A DNA stretch of 64,000 nucleotides from Paludisphaera borealis. Its GTDB lineage: Bacteria; Planctomycetota; Planctomycetia; Isosphaerales; Isosphaeraceae. The DNA is taken from positions 3,844,001 to 3,908,000 of the forward strand of contig NZ_CP019082.1 in the NCBI RefSeq assembly GCF_001956985.1. The letters are read 5' to 3'. A model generated the notes under the pieces. The model was not told where the DNA came from, made no database searches, and saw nothing but the letters and a program-made list of their open reading frames with translations. The first letter of the stretch is position 1. Each line of letters opens with the position of its first letter. Below, piece by piece: positions 50,503 to 60,439 of the stretch. The translations under genes and the position numbers were made by a program.

Positions 50503-52290
50503 TCAAGCGGACGAAACGTCGGTCGCGAACGCGCGGAGCCGCTTGATCATCTCGGCCAGGCCGTTCCGCCGGCCGGTCGTCAGGTTCGAGGCGAGGCCGG
50601 CCTTGTCGAGGAAGCCCGCGAGGTCGAACGCGAGGACGTCGGCCGCGCGATGGCCGGAGAACAGCTCTTGCAGCAGGGCGAGCAGGCCGGCGACCAATTC
50701 GCTGTCGCTGTCGGCCAGGAACTCGACCGTGTCGCGCGTGTCCGGCCTGACGCGGGCGGCGAGGTGCACGATGCTCTGGCAGCCGCGCACCCGGTTGGCC
50801 TCGGTCCGCAACACGTCGGGGAGCGCCGGCGCCTTGCGGCCCAGCTCGATCAGGAACTCGTACCGCTCGGCCCAGTCGCCCAGGCCGTTGAACTCGTCGA
50901 GCAGCGACGCGGCGGCGGTCTCAATGGTGGGTGCCGACGGCCCCGGGTAATCGGCGGCGGTCTCGTCGTTGTGATCCGTGCTTCGACGCCCGGCTTCGGC
51001 CTCACCCACGATCGACCGGACGGCGGCGGCGAGCCGCTCGACGTCGGCGGCGTCGTTGTAGATCGCGAACGAGGCGCGGACGGTCCCCGAGACGCCGAGC
51101 CGGCCCATCAGCGGCTGGCAGCAGTGGTTCCCGGCGCGGACGGCGATCCCTTCCGCATCGAGCCGAGCCGACACGTCGAGGGGCGACATCGGCGGGTCGT
51201 CGACGGCGAACGAGACCACCCCGGCCCGGTGCCCCGGCTCGCCCACGAGCCGCACGCCGGGGATCTCCGAGAGCCGGCGGACGGCCAGATCCAGCAGCGT
51301 CGCCTCGTGGTCGGCGGCGGCGCGACGGCCGACGCCTTCGAGGAACTCCAAAGCCGCCGCCAGCCCGACCGCGCCGGAGACGTTCGGGGTCCCCGCCTCG
51401 AACCGGTAGGGGGGGCCGCTGAACGTCGTCGCGTCGAAGCCGACGGTGTCGACCATGTCGCCGCCGTGCTGCCAGGGAGGCATCGACTCCAGCACGTCGA
51501 GCCGGCCGTAAAGCACGCCGATGCCCATCGGCCCGTACACCTTGTGGCCGGAGAAGACGTAGAAGTCGCAGCCCAGCTCCTGGACGTCGATCGGCACGTG
51601 CGGCGCGGCCTGCGCGCCATCGATCAGCACCGGGACGCCTCGCCGGTGGGCCGCCTCGATCACCCGCTTGATCGGGTTCACCGTCCCCAGCGCGTTCGAG
51701 ACGTGAGACACGGCGACGAACTTCGTGCGCGGGGTGATCAGGCTTTCCAGGACGTCGAGCTTCAGTTCGCCCTTATCGGTGATCGGCGCGACGACGAGCC
51801 GGGCGCCCTGCTCGCGACAAAGCTGCTGCCAGGGGACGAGGTTGGCGTGATGCTCCATCTCGGTGACGAGCACTTCATCGCCGGGGCCGACGTGCTGACG
51901 GCCGAACGTCTGGGCCACGAGGTTGATCGCCTCGGTCGCGCCTCGGACGAAGACGATCTCCTCGGTCCGCCGGGCGTTGAGGAACCGCCGGGCCGTCTCG
52001 CGCGCCTTCTCATAAGCCGCCGTGGCCCGGTCGCTGAGGGCGTGCGCGCCGCGGTGGACGTTGGCGTTGTCGGCCTCGTAGTAGCGGACCAGGGCGTCGA
52101 TCACCGCGCGCGGCTTCTGCGTGCTCGCGGCGTTGTCCAGATAGACCAGCGGCTTGCCGTTGACGTTCTGACGGAGGGCCGGGAAAAGAGCCCGGACCGG
52201 GGCGGGGGTCGTCGTCGGTCCTCCCGGGTCGAGGTGGGAACCGCTCAACACCGGGGCCGCCTGCCCGACGGCGGCGCTGACGATGGTCAT
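50503..52290 (-). CDS. sufS: SufS-SufE fusion: cysteine desulfurase with C-terminal sulfur acceptor
   Basis: A 595-residue fusion. Residues 1-425 are a group II cysteine desulfurase: VYLDNAASTQKPRAVIDAL at the start, TEMEHHANLVPW, PLP-lysine Lys250 in SGHKVYGP and the persulfide Cys390 in NHCCQPLM. A linker of about 25 residues is followed by SufE (about 450-595): LLDEFNGLGDWAERYEFLIE and the sulfur-accepting Cys504 in NRVRGCQS. Normally the two are separate subunits of Fe-S cluster assembly; the fusion would pass persulfide within one chain. The start was moved to the ATG at 52290 (AGGAG upstream) from a TTG at 52305. No sufBCD here. The first gene of an apparent operon with hemD-cydA-cydB. 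Confidence 0.93.
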   Translation of the reverse strand: MTIVSAAVGQAAPVLSGSHLDPGGPTTTPAPVRALFPALRQNVNGKPLVYLDNAASTQKPRAVIDALVRYYEADNANVHRGAHALSDRATAAYEKARETARRFLNARRTEEIVFVRGATEAINLVAQTFGRQHVGPGDEVLVTEMEHHANLVPWQQLCREQGARLVVAPITDKGELKLDVLESLITPRTKFVAVSHVSNALGTVNPIKRVIEAAHRRGVPVLIDGAQAAPHVPIDVQELGCDFYVFSGHKVYGPMGIGVLYGRLDVLESMPPWQHGGDMVDTVGFDATTFSGPPYRFEAGTPNVSGAVGLAAALEFLEGVGRRAAADHEATLLDLAVRRLSEIPGVRLVGEPGHRAGVVSFAVDDPPMSPLDVSARLDAEGIAVRAGNHCCQPLMGRLGVSGTVRASFAIYNDAADVERLAAAVRSIVGEAEAGRRSTDHNDETAADYPGPSAPTIETAAASLLDEFNGLGDWAERYEFLIELGRKAPALPDVLRTEANRVRGCQSIVHLAARVRPDTRDTVEFLADSDSELVAGLLALLQELFSGHRAADVLAFDLAGFLDKAGLASNLTTGRRNGLAEMIKRLRAFATDVSSA

Positions 52291-52326
52291 CTCTTGCTCC
52301 TGCAATCCAATGGGACGCCGGTCGAG

Positions 52327-52530
52327 TTACTGGATTCTGTGCCTTCCATCCTCGCTCAGATCGGTCGAAATATCGAGAGAGGATCGCCCGACGCCGGCCG
52401 TCGGCGTCCCCGGACGGGCCGGCCGCAGCTCGCTGAACCCCCGGCCGCGAAGCCACCAGACGACGAGGAAGGTCATCAAGAAGAAGCAGCCCAACAAGAA
52501 AACCTGGATGACGAATCCCACGATCTCCAT
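52327..52530 (-). CDS. Small membrane protein, hypothetical
   Basis: A 67-residue peptide with one strong membrane helix (EIVGFVIQVFLLGCFFLMTF) followed by VVWWLRGRGFSELRPARPGT and a polar tail. The ATG at 52530 sits directly against AGGAAGG, too close for ideal use; a GTG three codons later (52521) has GGAG at proper spacing. It lies between the DUF983 gene and the sufS-sufE fusion, all in the same direction with gaps of 78 and 36 bp. I do not recognise a family. Confidence 0.55.
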   Translation of the reverse strand: MEIVGFVIQVFLLGCFFLMTFLVVWWLRGRGFSELRPARPGTPTAGVGRSSLDISTDLSEDGRHRIQ

Positions 52531-52608
52531 CCTTCCTGAGACGCGAAAGGCTTATGTCGCCTTGATGAAACCTGGAACAAGACAAGCAATCACGCCCGCG
52601 CGTCCCGC

Positions 52609-52983
52609 TCAATCCCCCGCGCCCTCGGGGTCGAAATAGCGGTCGAAGTGGATGAACAGGACTCGCGAGTAGCGGAACACGGCCGGGACGAGCGGCAGGG
52701 TGACGATCCACACAGCCGCCAGGATCCAGTGGAGCGGCCACGAGCGGACGACCAGAAGCTTCCCGAGCAGCACCCCGGCCGCGATCAGTGGGATGCCCAG
52801 AGCGTAGCTGAAGTACATCGCCCCGGTGAAGTAGCCGGGACCGCGCTCGAACTTCACGCCGCAGACCGGGCAGCGCTCGTTCATCCGGAACCCGCCCTCG
52901 AAGACGCGGCCCTCGCCGCACTCCGAGCATTGCTGCCGGAAGATCGCCCCGGGCCGGAAGCAGTGACTCCGCGCCATGCTCAT
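52609..52983 (-). CDS. DUF983 membrane protein with zinc-ribbon
   Basis: A 124-residue protein. An N-terminal CxxC pair (QQCSECGEGRVFEGGFRMNE, then CPVCG) forms a likely zinc ribbon, followed by ERGPGYFTGAMYFSYALGIP and two membrane helices, ending RVLFIHFDRYFDPEGAGD. This is the DUF983 pattern. The family is often near cytochrome oxidase genes; here it lies upstream of the sufS-hemD-cydAB run, consistent with a respiratory link, but no biochemical role is established. Start 52983 was chosen since it has AGAGGTGG at usable spacing; GTG at 52995 or ATG at 52977 are alternatives. Confidence 0.82.
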   Translation of the reverse strand: MSMARSHCFRPGAIFRQQCSECGEGRVFEGGFRMNERCPVCGVKFERGPGYFTGAMYFSYALGIPLIAAGVLLGKLLVVRSWPLHWILAAVWIVTLPLVPAVFRYSRVLFIHFDRYFDPEGAGD

Positions 52984-53237
52984 CGCGTGTTCCACCTCTC
53001 GAATCGAAAAAGGCCGTCGTTCGTTGCGATGAACCTACAAACGCACGTCCCGGGCCACGCCGAGCCAAAGCGGCAATATCATGCCGCCACACGGTTTACG
53101 TTCAACCCTACTACGACCGACGCTCACGAAAGTTCGCGACCATCACGAAACCCCGTGAATCAGCGACGAAATCTCGTAGAATGGGCATGGAGATACGTGA
53201 CGAACCATACGCCCGCCACGGATTCCGAGCCCTCGAA

Positions 53238-53331
53238 ATACAAGCCCGAAGCGCCAGCGAGTGCATGAATTTGCGTTTGCTGATTCAGCACGCTGGCTGG
53301 GAATGCACTCGCTGGCGCTTCGGGCTTGTAT
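53238..53331. repeat. Long hairpin repeat, H family copy 6
   Basis: Arms 53238-53263 and 53306-53331 are perfect complements. Its loop (about 42 bp) is nearly the reverse complement of the loop of the copy at 55071-55164, so the two are inverted copies. The 400-bp gap before the regulator holds nothing else but CCCATTTTCAG, a remnant of the composite flank. Confidence 0.85.
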
Positions 53332-53396
53332 TCGGCCCCTCCGGCCGACCGTGAGCCCCATTTTCAGCCGCTCAGCGTGACGAGAGGGGAAACGCC

Positions 53397-54974
53397 ATGC
53401 AACCGCTTCGACGGCTCTTGCTCGACATGGCGCAGGAGCGTTCGGTGGACGCCTTGCTGGGTCTGATCGTCGATCGGCTGGCGGCGGTCGCCGACGCGGC
53501 GTTGGCCCGGATCTGGCTGCTGGAGCCGGGCGACATCTGCCGCGTCTGCCCGATGGCCGACGTCTGTCCCGACCACGCGGCCTGCCTGCACCTGGTCGCG
53601 AGCGCGGGGCGGTCGCACCAGCAGGGGAAGGATTGGTCGGGGCTCGGCGGTCGGTTCCGGCGGTTCCCGTTGGGCGTGCACAAGGTCGGGTTGATCGCGT
53701 CGCGGGCCGAGGCGATCGAGGTGCCCGACCTCCAGGCCGACGCGACCTGGCTGGCCGATCCCGACTGGGCGCGTCGCGAGCGGATACGGGGGTTCGCCGG
53801 TCAGCCGCTGTTGCACCGGGGGCGGGTGCTGGGGGTCCTCGGGGTGTTCTTGCGGACCCGGCTGGACGGCGAGATGCTCGTCTGGCTGCGGATGATCGCC
53901 GACCACGCCGCGGCGGCCATCGCCAACGCTCGCGCCTTCGAGGAGATCGAGCGGCTGCGCGCCCGGTTCGAGCTGGAGAACGTCTATCTGCGCGACGAGG
54001 TCAAGGCGGCCTACGCGTTCGGCGACGTCGTCGGCGCCAGCCCCGCGCTGGGGGCCGTTCTCGAACAGGTGGATCTGGTCGGCCCGACCGAGGCCAACGT
54101 GCTGATCCTGGGCGAGTCGGGCGTGGGCAAGGAGCTGATCGCCCGGGCCGTCCACGACCGGAGCCGGCGCCGCGACGGGCCGATGATCAAGGTAAACTGC
54201 GCCTCGGTGCCGCGCGACCTGTTCGAGAGCGAGTTCTTCGGCCACGCCAAGGGCGCCTTCACCGGGGCGGTGCGCGACCGGGTCGGCCGGTTCGAGCTGG
54301 CCGGCGGCGGCACGCTGTTCCTCGACGAGGTCGCCGAGATCCCGATGGACCAGCAAGGCAAGCTGCTGCGGGTGATCCAGGAACGGACGTTCGAGCGGGT
54401 CGGCGAGGACCGCTCGCGCGCGGCCGACGTCCGGGTCGTCGCCGCGACCAATCGCGACCTGAAGGCGGAAGTAGACGCGGGGAGGTTCCGGCCGGACCTC
54501 TATTATCGGCTGGGCGTGTTCCCGATCGTCGTCCCTCCGCTCCGCGACCGCCCGGAAGACGTGCCGCTTCTAGCCGCGCACTTCCTGCGACAGAGCGGCC
54601 GGCGGCTGGGCGTCCCCGAGCGTCGATTGGGCGAGCGCGACGTCGTGAAACTGACGACCTATCCGTGGCCGGGGAACGTCCGGGAGCTTCAGAACGTGAT
54701 CGAGCGGGCGGTCATCACGTCGCGTTCGGGGACGCTGCAAATCGATCTTCCCGCGCCTCCGGCCCGCGTCCCGTCGCGGCCCGAGGCTTCCGCCCGGCGC
54801 GACTTGCTCACCCAGGCCGAGTTTCAGGAGCTGGAGCGCGCGAACCTTCGCGAAGCCCTGCGCCGGGCCGGCGGTAAGATCTCGGGCGCCGGCGGGGCCG
54901 CCGCGCTGCTCGGCGTCAAACCGACGACGCTGACGTCGCGACTCAAGGCGATGGGAATCGAGCGCCCCGACTGA
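53397..54974 (+). CDS. AAA+ enhancer-binding regulator with Cys-rich GAF domain
   Basis: A 525-residue regulator. The GAF-type sensor (about 1-180) has a Cys cluster, [19 protein letters not shown] (C-x2-C-x5-C-x5-C near residues 45-58), which could bind a metal or Fe-S cluster and report redox state. An AAA+ domain (about 205-435) follows with Walker A GESGVGKE, an intact GAFTGA loop and Walker B GTLFLDEV, then a Fis-type HTH (about 480-522, [20 protein letters not shown]). It should activate sigma-54 promoters in response to the GAF ligand. It is bracketed by inverted H hairpins at 53238-53331 and 55071-55164. No target is adjacent except perhaps patZ downstream. Confidence 0.9.
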   Translation: MQPLRRLLLDMAQERSVDALLGLIVDRLAAVADAALARIWLLEPGDICRVCPMADVCPDHAACLHLVASAGRSHQQGKDWSGLGGRFRRFPLGVHKVGLIASRAEAIEVPDLQADATWLADPDWARRERIRGFAGQPLLHRGRVLGVLGVFLRTRLDGEMLVWLRMIADHAAAAIANARAFEEIERLRARFELENVYLRDEVKAAYAFGDVVGASPALGAVLEQVDLVGPTEANVLILGESGVGKELIARAVHDRSRRRDGPMIKVNCASVPRDLFESEFFGHAKGAFTGAVRDRVGRFELAGGGTLFLDEVAEIPMDQQGKLLRVIQERTFERVGEDRSRAADVRVVAATNRDLKAEVDAGRFRPDLYYRLGVFPIVVPPLRDRPEDVPLLAAHFLRQSGRRLGVPERRLGERDVVKLTTYPWPGNVRELQNVIERAVITSRSGTLQIDLPAPPARVPSRPEASARRDLLTQAEFQELERANLREALRRAGGKISGAGGAAALLGVKPTTLTSRLKAMGIERPD

Positions 54975-55070
54975 AGCCCCTCGACACGACGCGGCCGAAG
55001 GGGGACACTCAACGCAACGGCGAGGTATTGCGAGGGCTCGGAATACGTCTCGGACGCTCCCTGGAGCGCA

Positions 55071-55164
55071 ATACAAGCCCGAAGCGCCAGCGAGTGCATT
55101 CCCAGTCCGCGTGCTGAATCAGCAAATGCAAAATCATGCACTCGCTGGCGCTTCGGGCTTGTAT
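55071..55164. repeat. Long hairpin repeat, H family copy 7
   Basis: Arms 55071-55096 and 55139-55164 (AAGCCCGAAGCGCCAGCGAG and complement) are perfect. Its loop is inverted relative to the H copy at 53238. It lies between the regulator and patZ. Confidence 0.85.
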
Positions 55165-55237
55165 TGCGAGGGCGTCGACCGCGTCGACTGCGTCAACAAC
55201 ATCGACACTTACAACTAATCCACACAATTTATTCATC

Positions 55238-57982
55238 ATGAATCGTTCAACCGCGACCGACTGGGAAAACGAGGGAGGCGCGTCGGGCGAACGGCCGCTG
55301 GATGCGATCTTCGCGCCGAGGACGGTGGCGGTGATCGGGGCGACCGAGAAGGCGGGGAGCGTCGGCCGGTCGGTGCTCTGGAATCTGATCAGCAGCCCGT
55401 TCGGCGGCACGGTCCATCCGGTGAACCCCAACCGTCGCAACGTGCTGGGGATCAAGGCGTACAAGGACGTCGCCGCCGTGCCCGACGCGGTCGACCTTGC
55501 GGTGATCGCGGTCCCGGCGGCGACGGTCCCGGGCGTGATCCGCGAATGCGTCGACGCCGGGGTGAAAGGGGCGATCATCCTCTCGGCCGGGTTTCGCGAG
55601 ACCGGGCCGGAAGGGGCGAAGCTGGAACAGCAGGTGGTCGAACAGGCGGCCCGGGGGCGGATGCGGATCGTCGGCCCCAACTGCATGGGCGTGATGCGGC
55701 CGCACAGCGGCTTGAACGCGACGTTCGCCCCGCGAGCGGCCCGGCCCGGCAACGTCGGCTACATCAGCCAGAGCGGCGCGCTCGACATGGCGGTCCTCGA
55801 CTGGAGCCGCAAGGAGAACGTCGGCTTCAGCGCCTTCATCTCCGTCGGCTCGATGCTCGACGTCGGCTGGGGCGACCTGATCGACTACCTCGGCGACGAT
55901 CCGCACACCAAGTCGATCGTGATCTACATGGAGTCGATCGGCGACGCGCGGGCGTTCCTGTCGGCCTCCCGCGAGGTGGCGTTGACCAAGCCGATCATCG
56001 TCCTGAAGGCGGGCCGGGCCGAGGCGTCGGCCCGCGCGGCGGCGTCGCACACGGGGACCCTGACCGGCAGCGACGAGGTTCTGGACGCGGCGTTCCGGCG
56101 CGTGGGGGTGCTCCGGGTCGACTCGATCGCCGAGGTCTTCGACATGGCCGACGTGCTCTCGAAGCAGCCCCGCCCGCGCGGGCCCCGGCTGGCGATCGTC
56201 ACCAACGCCGGCGGCCCGGGCGTGCTCGCGGCCGACGCCCTGCTCGAACACCGCGGCGAACTCGCCGAGTTGTCGCCCGAATCGACGGCCGCCCTGAACG
56301 CCCTGCTGCCCGAAGCCTGGAGCCGCGCCAACCCGGTCGACGTCCTGGGCGACGCCGACGCCCAGCGGTTCGGCCGGACGATTGAAGTCCTCGCCGAAGA
56401 CCCCGGCGTCGACGGCCTGCTGGCGATCCTGACGCCGCAGGCGACGACCGACCCGACGGCCACGGCCCATGAGGTGAGGCGGCACGCCAAGATCCTCGGC
56501 AAGCCGCTGCTGGCCGTCTGGATGGGTGGCGAGTCGATCGAGGAGGGGACGAAGATCCTCACCGAGGCGGGCGTTCCGACCTATCTCAACCCCGGCACGG
56601 CCGCTCATGTGTTCACGCTAATGTGGAAGTCGTCGTACAACCTTCAGGGCCTTTACGAGACGCCCCGGACGCCGGTCGACGACGCGACGGGGGGCTTCGC
56701 GGCCGCCCGCGAGCAGGCCGAGGCGGTCGTCGCCGAGGCCCGCCGCGAGGGGCGGACGATCCTCACCGAGGCCGAGTCGAAGCGGCTGCTGGCGTTCTAC
56801 GAGATTCCGACCGTGCCGACCACGGTGGTCCAGACCGCCGACGAGGCGGCGGCCCTGGCCGAGTCGATCGGCTTCCCCGTCGCGGTGAAGCTCAATTCGA
56901 CGACCGTCACCCACAAGAGCGACGTCGGCGGCGTCCGGCTCAACCTGTTCGACGCCGACGCCGTCCGGGGCGCGTTCCGGGCGATCGAAAAGTCGGTCGC
57001 CGAGCACGTCGGGCCCGAGGCCTTCCAGGGGGTCGGCGTCCAGCCGATGATCCAGCCCGAGGGCTGCGAGATCCTCCTGGGAAGCAGCCTCGACCCCGAG
57101 TTCGGCCCGGTGATCCTCTTCGGCGCCGGCGGTCGGCACGTCGAGGTCGTCGCCGACCGCGCGCTCGCCCTGCCGCCGCTCAACACCACGCTGGCGCGGC
57201 GGATGATGGAGCAGACCCGGATCTACACCGCCCTCAAGGGGATTCGCGGCCAGCGACCCGTCGACCTCGCCGCGCTCGAACGGCTGCTCGTACGGTTCAG
57301 CAACCTCGTCGTCGAACAGCGCTGGATCAAGGAGATCGACGTCAACCCGCTGTTCGCCTCGCCCGATCGGATGATCGTGCTCGACGCCCGGGTGATCGTC
57401 CACGGCCCCGAGGTCCTGGCCGACGACCTCCCCCGGACGGCCATCCGCCCCTATCCGTCGCAATACGCGTCGCCCTGGACGTCGACGCGAGGCGAGCACG
57501 TCATGATCCGCCCGATCCGTCCTGAGGACGAGCCGCTCATGGTCGCGTTCCACGCCACGCTCTCGGAGCGGTCGGTCTCGTTCCGCTATTTCCATGCGAT
57601 GAAGTACAGCGCGCGCGTCGCCCACGAGCGGCTGACGCGGATCTGCTTCAACGATTACGACCGCGAGACGGCGCTCGTCGCCGACTACAGAGACCCGGAG
57701 ACGGGCGAGCGGAAGATCCTCGGCGTGGGCCGGCTGAGCAAGGTCCGAGGGGGGAGCGAGGCCGAGTTCGCCCTTCTGGTCAGCGACCAGTTCCAGGGCC
57801 GCGGCCTCGGCACCGAGCTGCTTCACCGCGTGATCCAGGTCGGCCGCGACGAGCATCTCGCCCGGATCGTCGGCGACGTCCTGCCCGAGAACGTCGAGAT
57901 GCTCCGCGTCTGCGAGAAGCTCGGCTTCCGCCTCACCCGCCAGCTCGACGAACCCGTGGTCCGGGCCGAACTGGCGCTGTGA
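55238..57982 (+). CDS. PatZ-like protein acetyltransferase (ADP-forming acyl-CoA synthetase domains + GNAT)
   Basis: A 914-residue protein. The ADP-forming acyl-CoA synthetase-like alpha and beta parts fill about 1-730: [42 protein letters not shown] and the ATP-grasp [25 protein letters not shown] acetyltransferase follows (about 745-914), with [20 protein letters not shown] and [20 protein letters not shown], the Q/R-x-x-G-x-G/A acetyl-CoA motif. This is the Pat/PatZ arrangement, which acetylates lysines of acetyl-CoA synthetase and other enzymes. It may be controlled by the upstream AAA+ regulator, 260 bp away, but no site is visible. ATG at 55238 was chosen; the earlier frame lies in the H repeat. 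Confidence 0.9.
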   Translation: MNRSTATDWENEGGASGERPLDAIFAPRTVAVIGATEKAGSVGRSVLWNLISSPFGGTVHPVNPNRRNVLGIKAYKDVAAVPDAVDLAVIAVPAATVPGVIRECVDAGVKGAIILSAGFRETGPEGAKLEQQVVEQAARGRMRIVGPNCMGVMRPHSGLNATFAPRAARPGNVGYISQSGALDMAVLDWSRKENVGFSAFISVGSMLDVGWGDLIDYLGDDPHTKSIVIYMESIGDARAFLSASREVALTKPIIVLKAGRAEASARAAASHTGTLTGSDEVLDAAFRRVGVLRVDSIAEVFDMADVLSKQPRPRGPRLAIVTNAGGPGVLAADALLEHRGELAELSPESTAALNALLPEAWSRANPVDVLGDADAQRFGRTIEVLAEDPGVDGLLAILTPQATTDPTATAHEVRRHAKILGKPLLAVWMGGESIEEGTKILTEAGVPTYLNPGTAAHVFTLMWKSSYNLQGLYETPRTPVDDATGGFAAAREQAEAVVAEARREGRTILTEAESKRLLAFYEIPTVPTTVVQTADEAAALAESIGFPVAVKLNSTTVTHKSDVGGVRLNLFDADAVRGAFRAIEKSVAEHVGPEAFQGVGVQPMIQPEGCEILLGSSLDPEFGPVILFGAGGRHVEVVADRALALPPLNTTLARRMMEQTRIYTALKGIRGQRPVDLAALERLLVRFSNLVVEQRWIKEIDVNPLFASPDRMIVLDARVIVHGPEVLADDLPRTAIRPYPSQYASPWTSTRGEHVMIRPIRPEDEPLMVAFHATLSERSVSFRYFHAMKYSARVAHERLTRICFNDYDRETALVADYRDPETGERKILGVGRLSKVRGGSEAEFALLVSDQFQGRGLGTELLHRVIQVGRDEHLARIVGDVLPENVEMLRVCEKLGFRLTRQLDEPVVRAELAL

Positions 57983-57985
57983 ATG

Positions 57986-58004
57986 GGGGGCCGGCGAGGC
58001 CCCC
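57986..58004. terminator. Possible bidirectional terminator hairpin
   Basis: GGGGGCC and GGCCCCC form a seven-base-pair stem with a five-base loop, four bases after the patZ stop and just before the convergent PEP-CTERM gene end. There is no T run, so it is at best a weak or Rho-assisted terminator. Confidence 0.4.
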
Positions 58005-58012
58005 TCGAACCA

Positions 58013-59029
58013 TTACCGCGTGCGGCGGGAACGCGCGGCGGCCAGGATCGTCGCAACGCCGACGCCCAGCATGGCGAACGAGGCGGGTTCGGGCACGGCG
58101 GAGGCGGCGGGGCCGAACTGCGTCACGAACATCCGCGGGCCGGCGTCCGATGAGAACGAGCCGAGCGAGTTCAGGTCCTTGTCGAGGAAGATCGGCGTCT
58201 GGGTCCGGCTGCCGACCAGCAGGCGGCCGTCGGCGCCCAGGAACAAGTCGTCGGCGTAGGTGAAGGTCTTGGCCCCCAGCAGCGCCCCGGTGGCGTAGTC
58301 GATCTTCATGACCTGAAAGTAATGGCTGGAATCGCTCAGCATCGACGCGTAGAGGACGCCGGTGCTCGCGTCGTATTCGAGGCCTCGCAGGTCGACGAAC
58401 CGGTAGGGGTTCGCCCCGTTTTCGGCCTGAGTGAGATCGCGCACCACGTGGCCCGAGCCGTCGAGCTCGTAGATGTCGTACGCCGAGGCCACCAGCATAT
58501 GCCCGTTGGCCAGGGTCTTGACGTCGAAAACCCCGTAATTCGACGTGGGGAAGACGAGGTTTCCCGACCCAGGGCTCCCCTCGGTAAATTCCAGCAGGCC
58601 GCCGCCGGCGCCGACGAAAAAGTGTCCGGAGGAATCGAAGGAGATCTTGCCGTAGGAGATATTGTTCATATTCGAACCCGGGCCGTCGTACGTGTAGCTT
58701 TCCTTGAGGGCTCCGGTGCTGTCGAAGGCCAGGACGCCCACCTGGTTCACGAGGTTGAAGTTGGCGTCCTGGTGCAACTGGTCCTGGACCACGTAGAGGA
58801 GGCCGTCGGGTCCGAAGCCGAGGCCGCGCGTGCTGCCGTAGATCGACGTCGCGGGCATCGCGATCGAACCGAGGTACGCGCCGGTCGAATCATAACGGGC
58901 GACGGCGTTCTCGTCGTGCAGCTCGTTGTACGTCGCGTAGATGTCGCCGATCGTGAAGCCCGCGCGCGTGTCCGCCGATGCGACGCAGCAGCAGGCGGCC
59001 GCCACGGCGCAGATCAGAAATCGCTTCAT
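58013..59029 (-). CDS. PEP-CTERM-anchored beta-propeller-like secreted protein
   Basis: A 338-residue protein with a Sec signal (MKRFLICAVAAACCCVASAD), an NHL/SMP-30-like repeated region (about 50-310; for example STRGLGFGPDGLLYVVQDQL and YGKISFDSSGHFFVGAGGG) and a PEP-CTERM end: VPEPASFAMLGVGVATIL followed by basic residues. Such tails are sorted and cleaved by exosortase and attach the protein to the envelope. No exosortase gene is in the window. A carbohydrate- or surface-binding role is plausible; no catalytic residues are obvious. Confidence 0.85.
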   Translation of the reverse strand: MKRFLICAVAAACCCVASADTRAGFTIGDIYATYNELHDENAVARYDSTGAYLGSIAMPATSIYGSTRGLGFGPDGLLYVVQDQLHQDANFNLVNQVGVLAFDSTGALKESYTYDGPGSNMNNISYGKISFDSSGHFFVGAGGGLLEFTEGSPGSGNLVFPTSNYGVFDVKTLANGHMLVASAYDIYELDGSGHVVRDLTQAENGANPYRFVDLRGLEYDASTGVLYASMLSDSSHYFQVMKIDYATGALLGAKTFTYADDLFLGADGRLLVGSRTQTPIFLDKDLNSLGSFSSDAGPRMFVTQFGPAASAVPEPASFAMLGVGVATILAAARSRRTR

Positions 59030-59352
59030 GGGTGTTGTTTCCCGCCGAACCGAGAAGTGTTGATTGTTAATTCAACCGCGAGCCGTCACGAATGCCTCGC
59101 CTCACGGTTCCTCGCAACATAGCGACCCGTCGCGATTCCTACAAGAATCAGATCCTAATGTTCTTTAAGATTTCACACGGAAGTTTTCATAATGGCGACG
59201 ATGTTGATCAAAGGCATCAGCCGGCGAGAACCTCGGCGGTCGCAGCATGGGTGGACTCGGGGTTCGTCTGGTCGAAGCGGCCGGAGGGTGATACAACGCC
59301 GCAGCGGCGACGGCGGTTCGTCCCTTCCCCTCCAACGGCGGACTCAGCGGAC
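59030..59352. other. Divergent intergenic region
   Basis: About 320 bp between the PEP-CTERM gene and the DUF5648 gene. The stretch 59055-59190 is AT-richer and should hold the two divergent promoters. No repeat seen. Confidence 0.35.
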
Positions 59353-60378
59353 ATGGCGCATCGATTCTGTCGACTCGTGGTGGTCTTCGCGATCGCGGCG
59401 GTTCCCTGCAAGGCGAAGGCCGCGACCGAGATCCGGCTCGAAAAGGACTTCCTCGCCGGCGTGGTCGAGAAGCTGCCGCCAAGCCCGTTCGAGAAGGCGG
59501 GGCAGTATCGCGGGTCGGTGCATTCATACCGGCTGGCGGGGTTCGACCCCAAGCGCCGCAGCCTGCTGGCGGCGTTCACGGCTGAGGGGGAGTTCCAGCC
59601 CCCGGCGTCGGGACCGATCTCCGAGCGTGTCAGTCGGTCGAAGGATCACACCGACGGCTGGCGGAAGTTCCGGTTCGAGATCAAGGCGAGCGTGAACGTC
59701 GAGGCCGGCATGGACGGCTCGCCGAGGTTCAAGGTCGACGTCGACGAGGTCAAGCGGACCGAGCTGGAAGGGGTCGCCGGCCTGCTCGCGAAGCTGCTGG
59801 GCAAGCGGTTCGACGAGATCGCCACGCAGGTCGTCGACGGCAAGGCGGCGGCGGTCAACCAGCAGCTCAACGCCGAGATCATGAAGCGAGCCGCCGCGTT
59901 CAAGGACTACGGCGTGTTTTGCGGCATCGACTACGCCGTCGACTCCGTCGTCCTCCGCTTCGACCTGACGCGGCTGAAGCGCGAGGGCTTCGTCGGCTAC
60001 GTCTTCCCCGAGCCCCGGCCGGGCGCCTCGGCCTTGCACCGGTGGGTCGACATGCGGACCGGCGCCCATCGCTACACGCTGTCGCCGAGTCTGGAAAGCC
60101 CCGGCCGCTACATCAGCGACGGGATCGCCGGCTACGTGCCCGACGCCTCCGACCCCGCCGCGAAACCGCTCTACGCCTTTCGCGGCCGCATTGACAACTT
60201 CTACACCCCCGACCCCCAGCACGAAATGATCCGCCCCCGACTCTTCCGGGCCGAAGGCGTCGCCTTCAACGTCCTCGCCGAACCCAAGGACGGCGCCGTC
60301 CCGTTCTACCGGTTCTTCGACGAGCGCCGGGGCCTCCACTTCTACACCGTCCACCCCCACGCCGAGTTCGCGAAGTAA
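59353..60378 (+). CDS. Secreted DUF5648-repeat protein
   Basis: A 341-residue protein with a signal peptide (MAHRFCRLVVVFAIAAVPCK), an N-terminal domain of unknown type (about 25-210, rich in charged residues), and a C-terminal DUF5648-like region (about 215-341): ALHRWVDMRTGAHRYTLSPS, KPLYAFRGRIDNFYTPDP and PFYRFFDERRGLHFYTVHPH. The repeated Y/H-R-(F/W)-(V/F)-D-x-R-x-G-x-H-(F/R)-Y-T pattern is diagnostic. DUF5648 repeats are thought to bind surface ligands. The first ATG after the upstream stop-free stretch at 59353 was chosen because it gives the signal peptide. Confidence 0.78.
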   Translation: MAHRFCRLVVVFAIAAVPCKAKAATEIRLEKDFLAGVVEKLPPSPFEKAGQYRGSVHSYRLAGFDPKRRSLLAAFTAEGEFQPPASGPISERVSRSKDHTDGWRKFRFEIKASVNVEAGMDGSPRFKVDVDEVKRTELEGVAGLLAKLLGKRFDEIATQVVDGKAAAVNQQLNAEIMKRAAAFKDYGVFCGIDYAVDSVVLRFDLTRLKREGFVGYVFPEPRPGASALHRWVDMRTGAHRYTLSPSLESPGRYISDGIAGYVPDASDPAAKPLYAFRGRIDNFYTPDPQHEMIRPRLFRAEGVAFNVLAEPKDGAVPFYRFFDERRGLHFYTVHPHAEFAK

Positions 60379-60439
60379 TCGAGGAAGCCCCATCGGCGAT
60401 CGGTCTGGAGAGCAAAGGCCCCCGCCTGACGCCCCGAAG

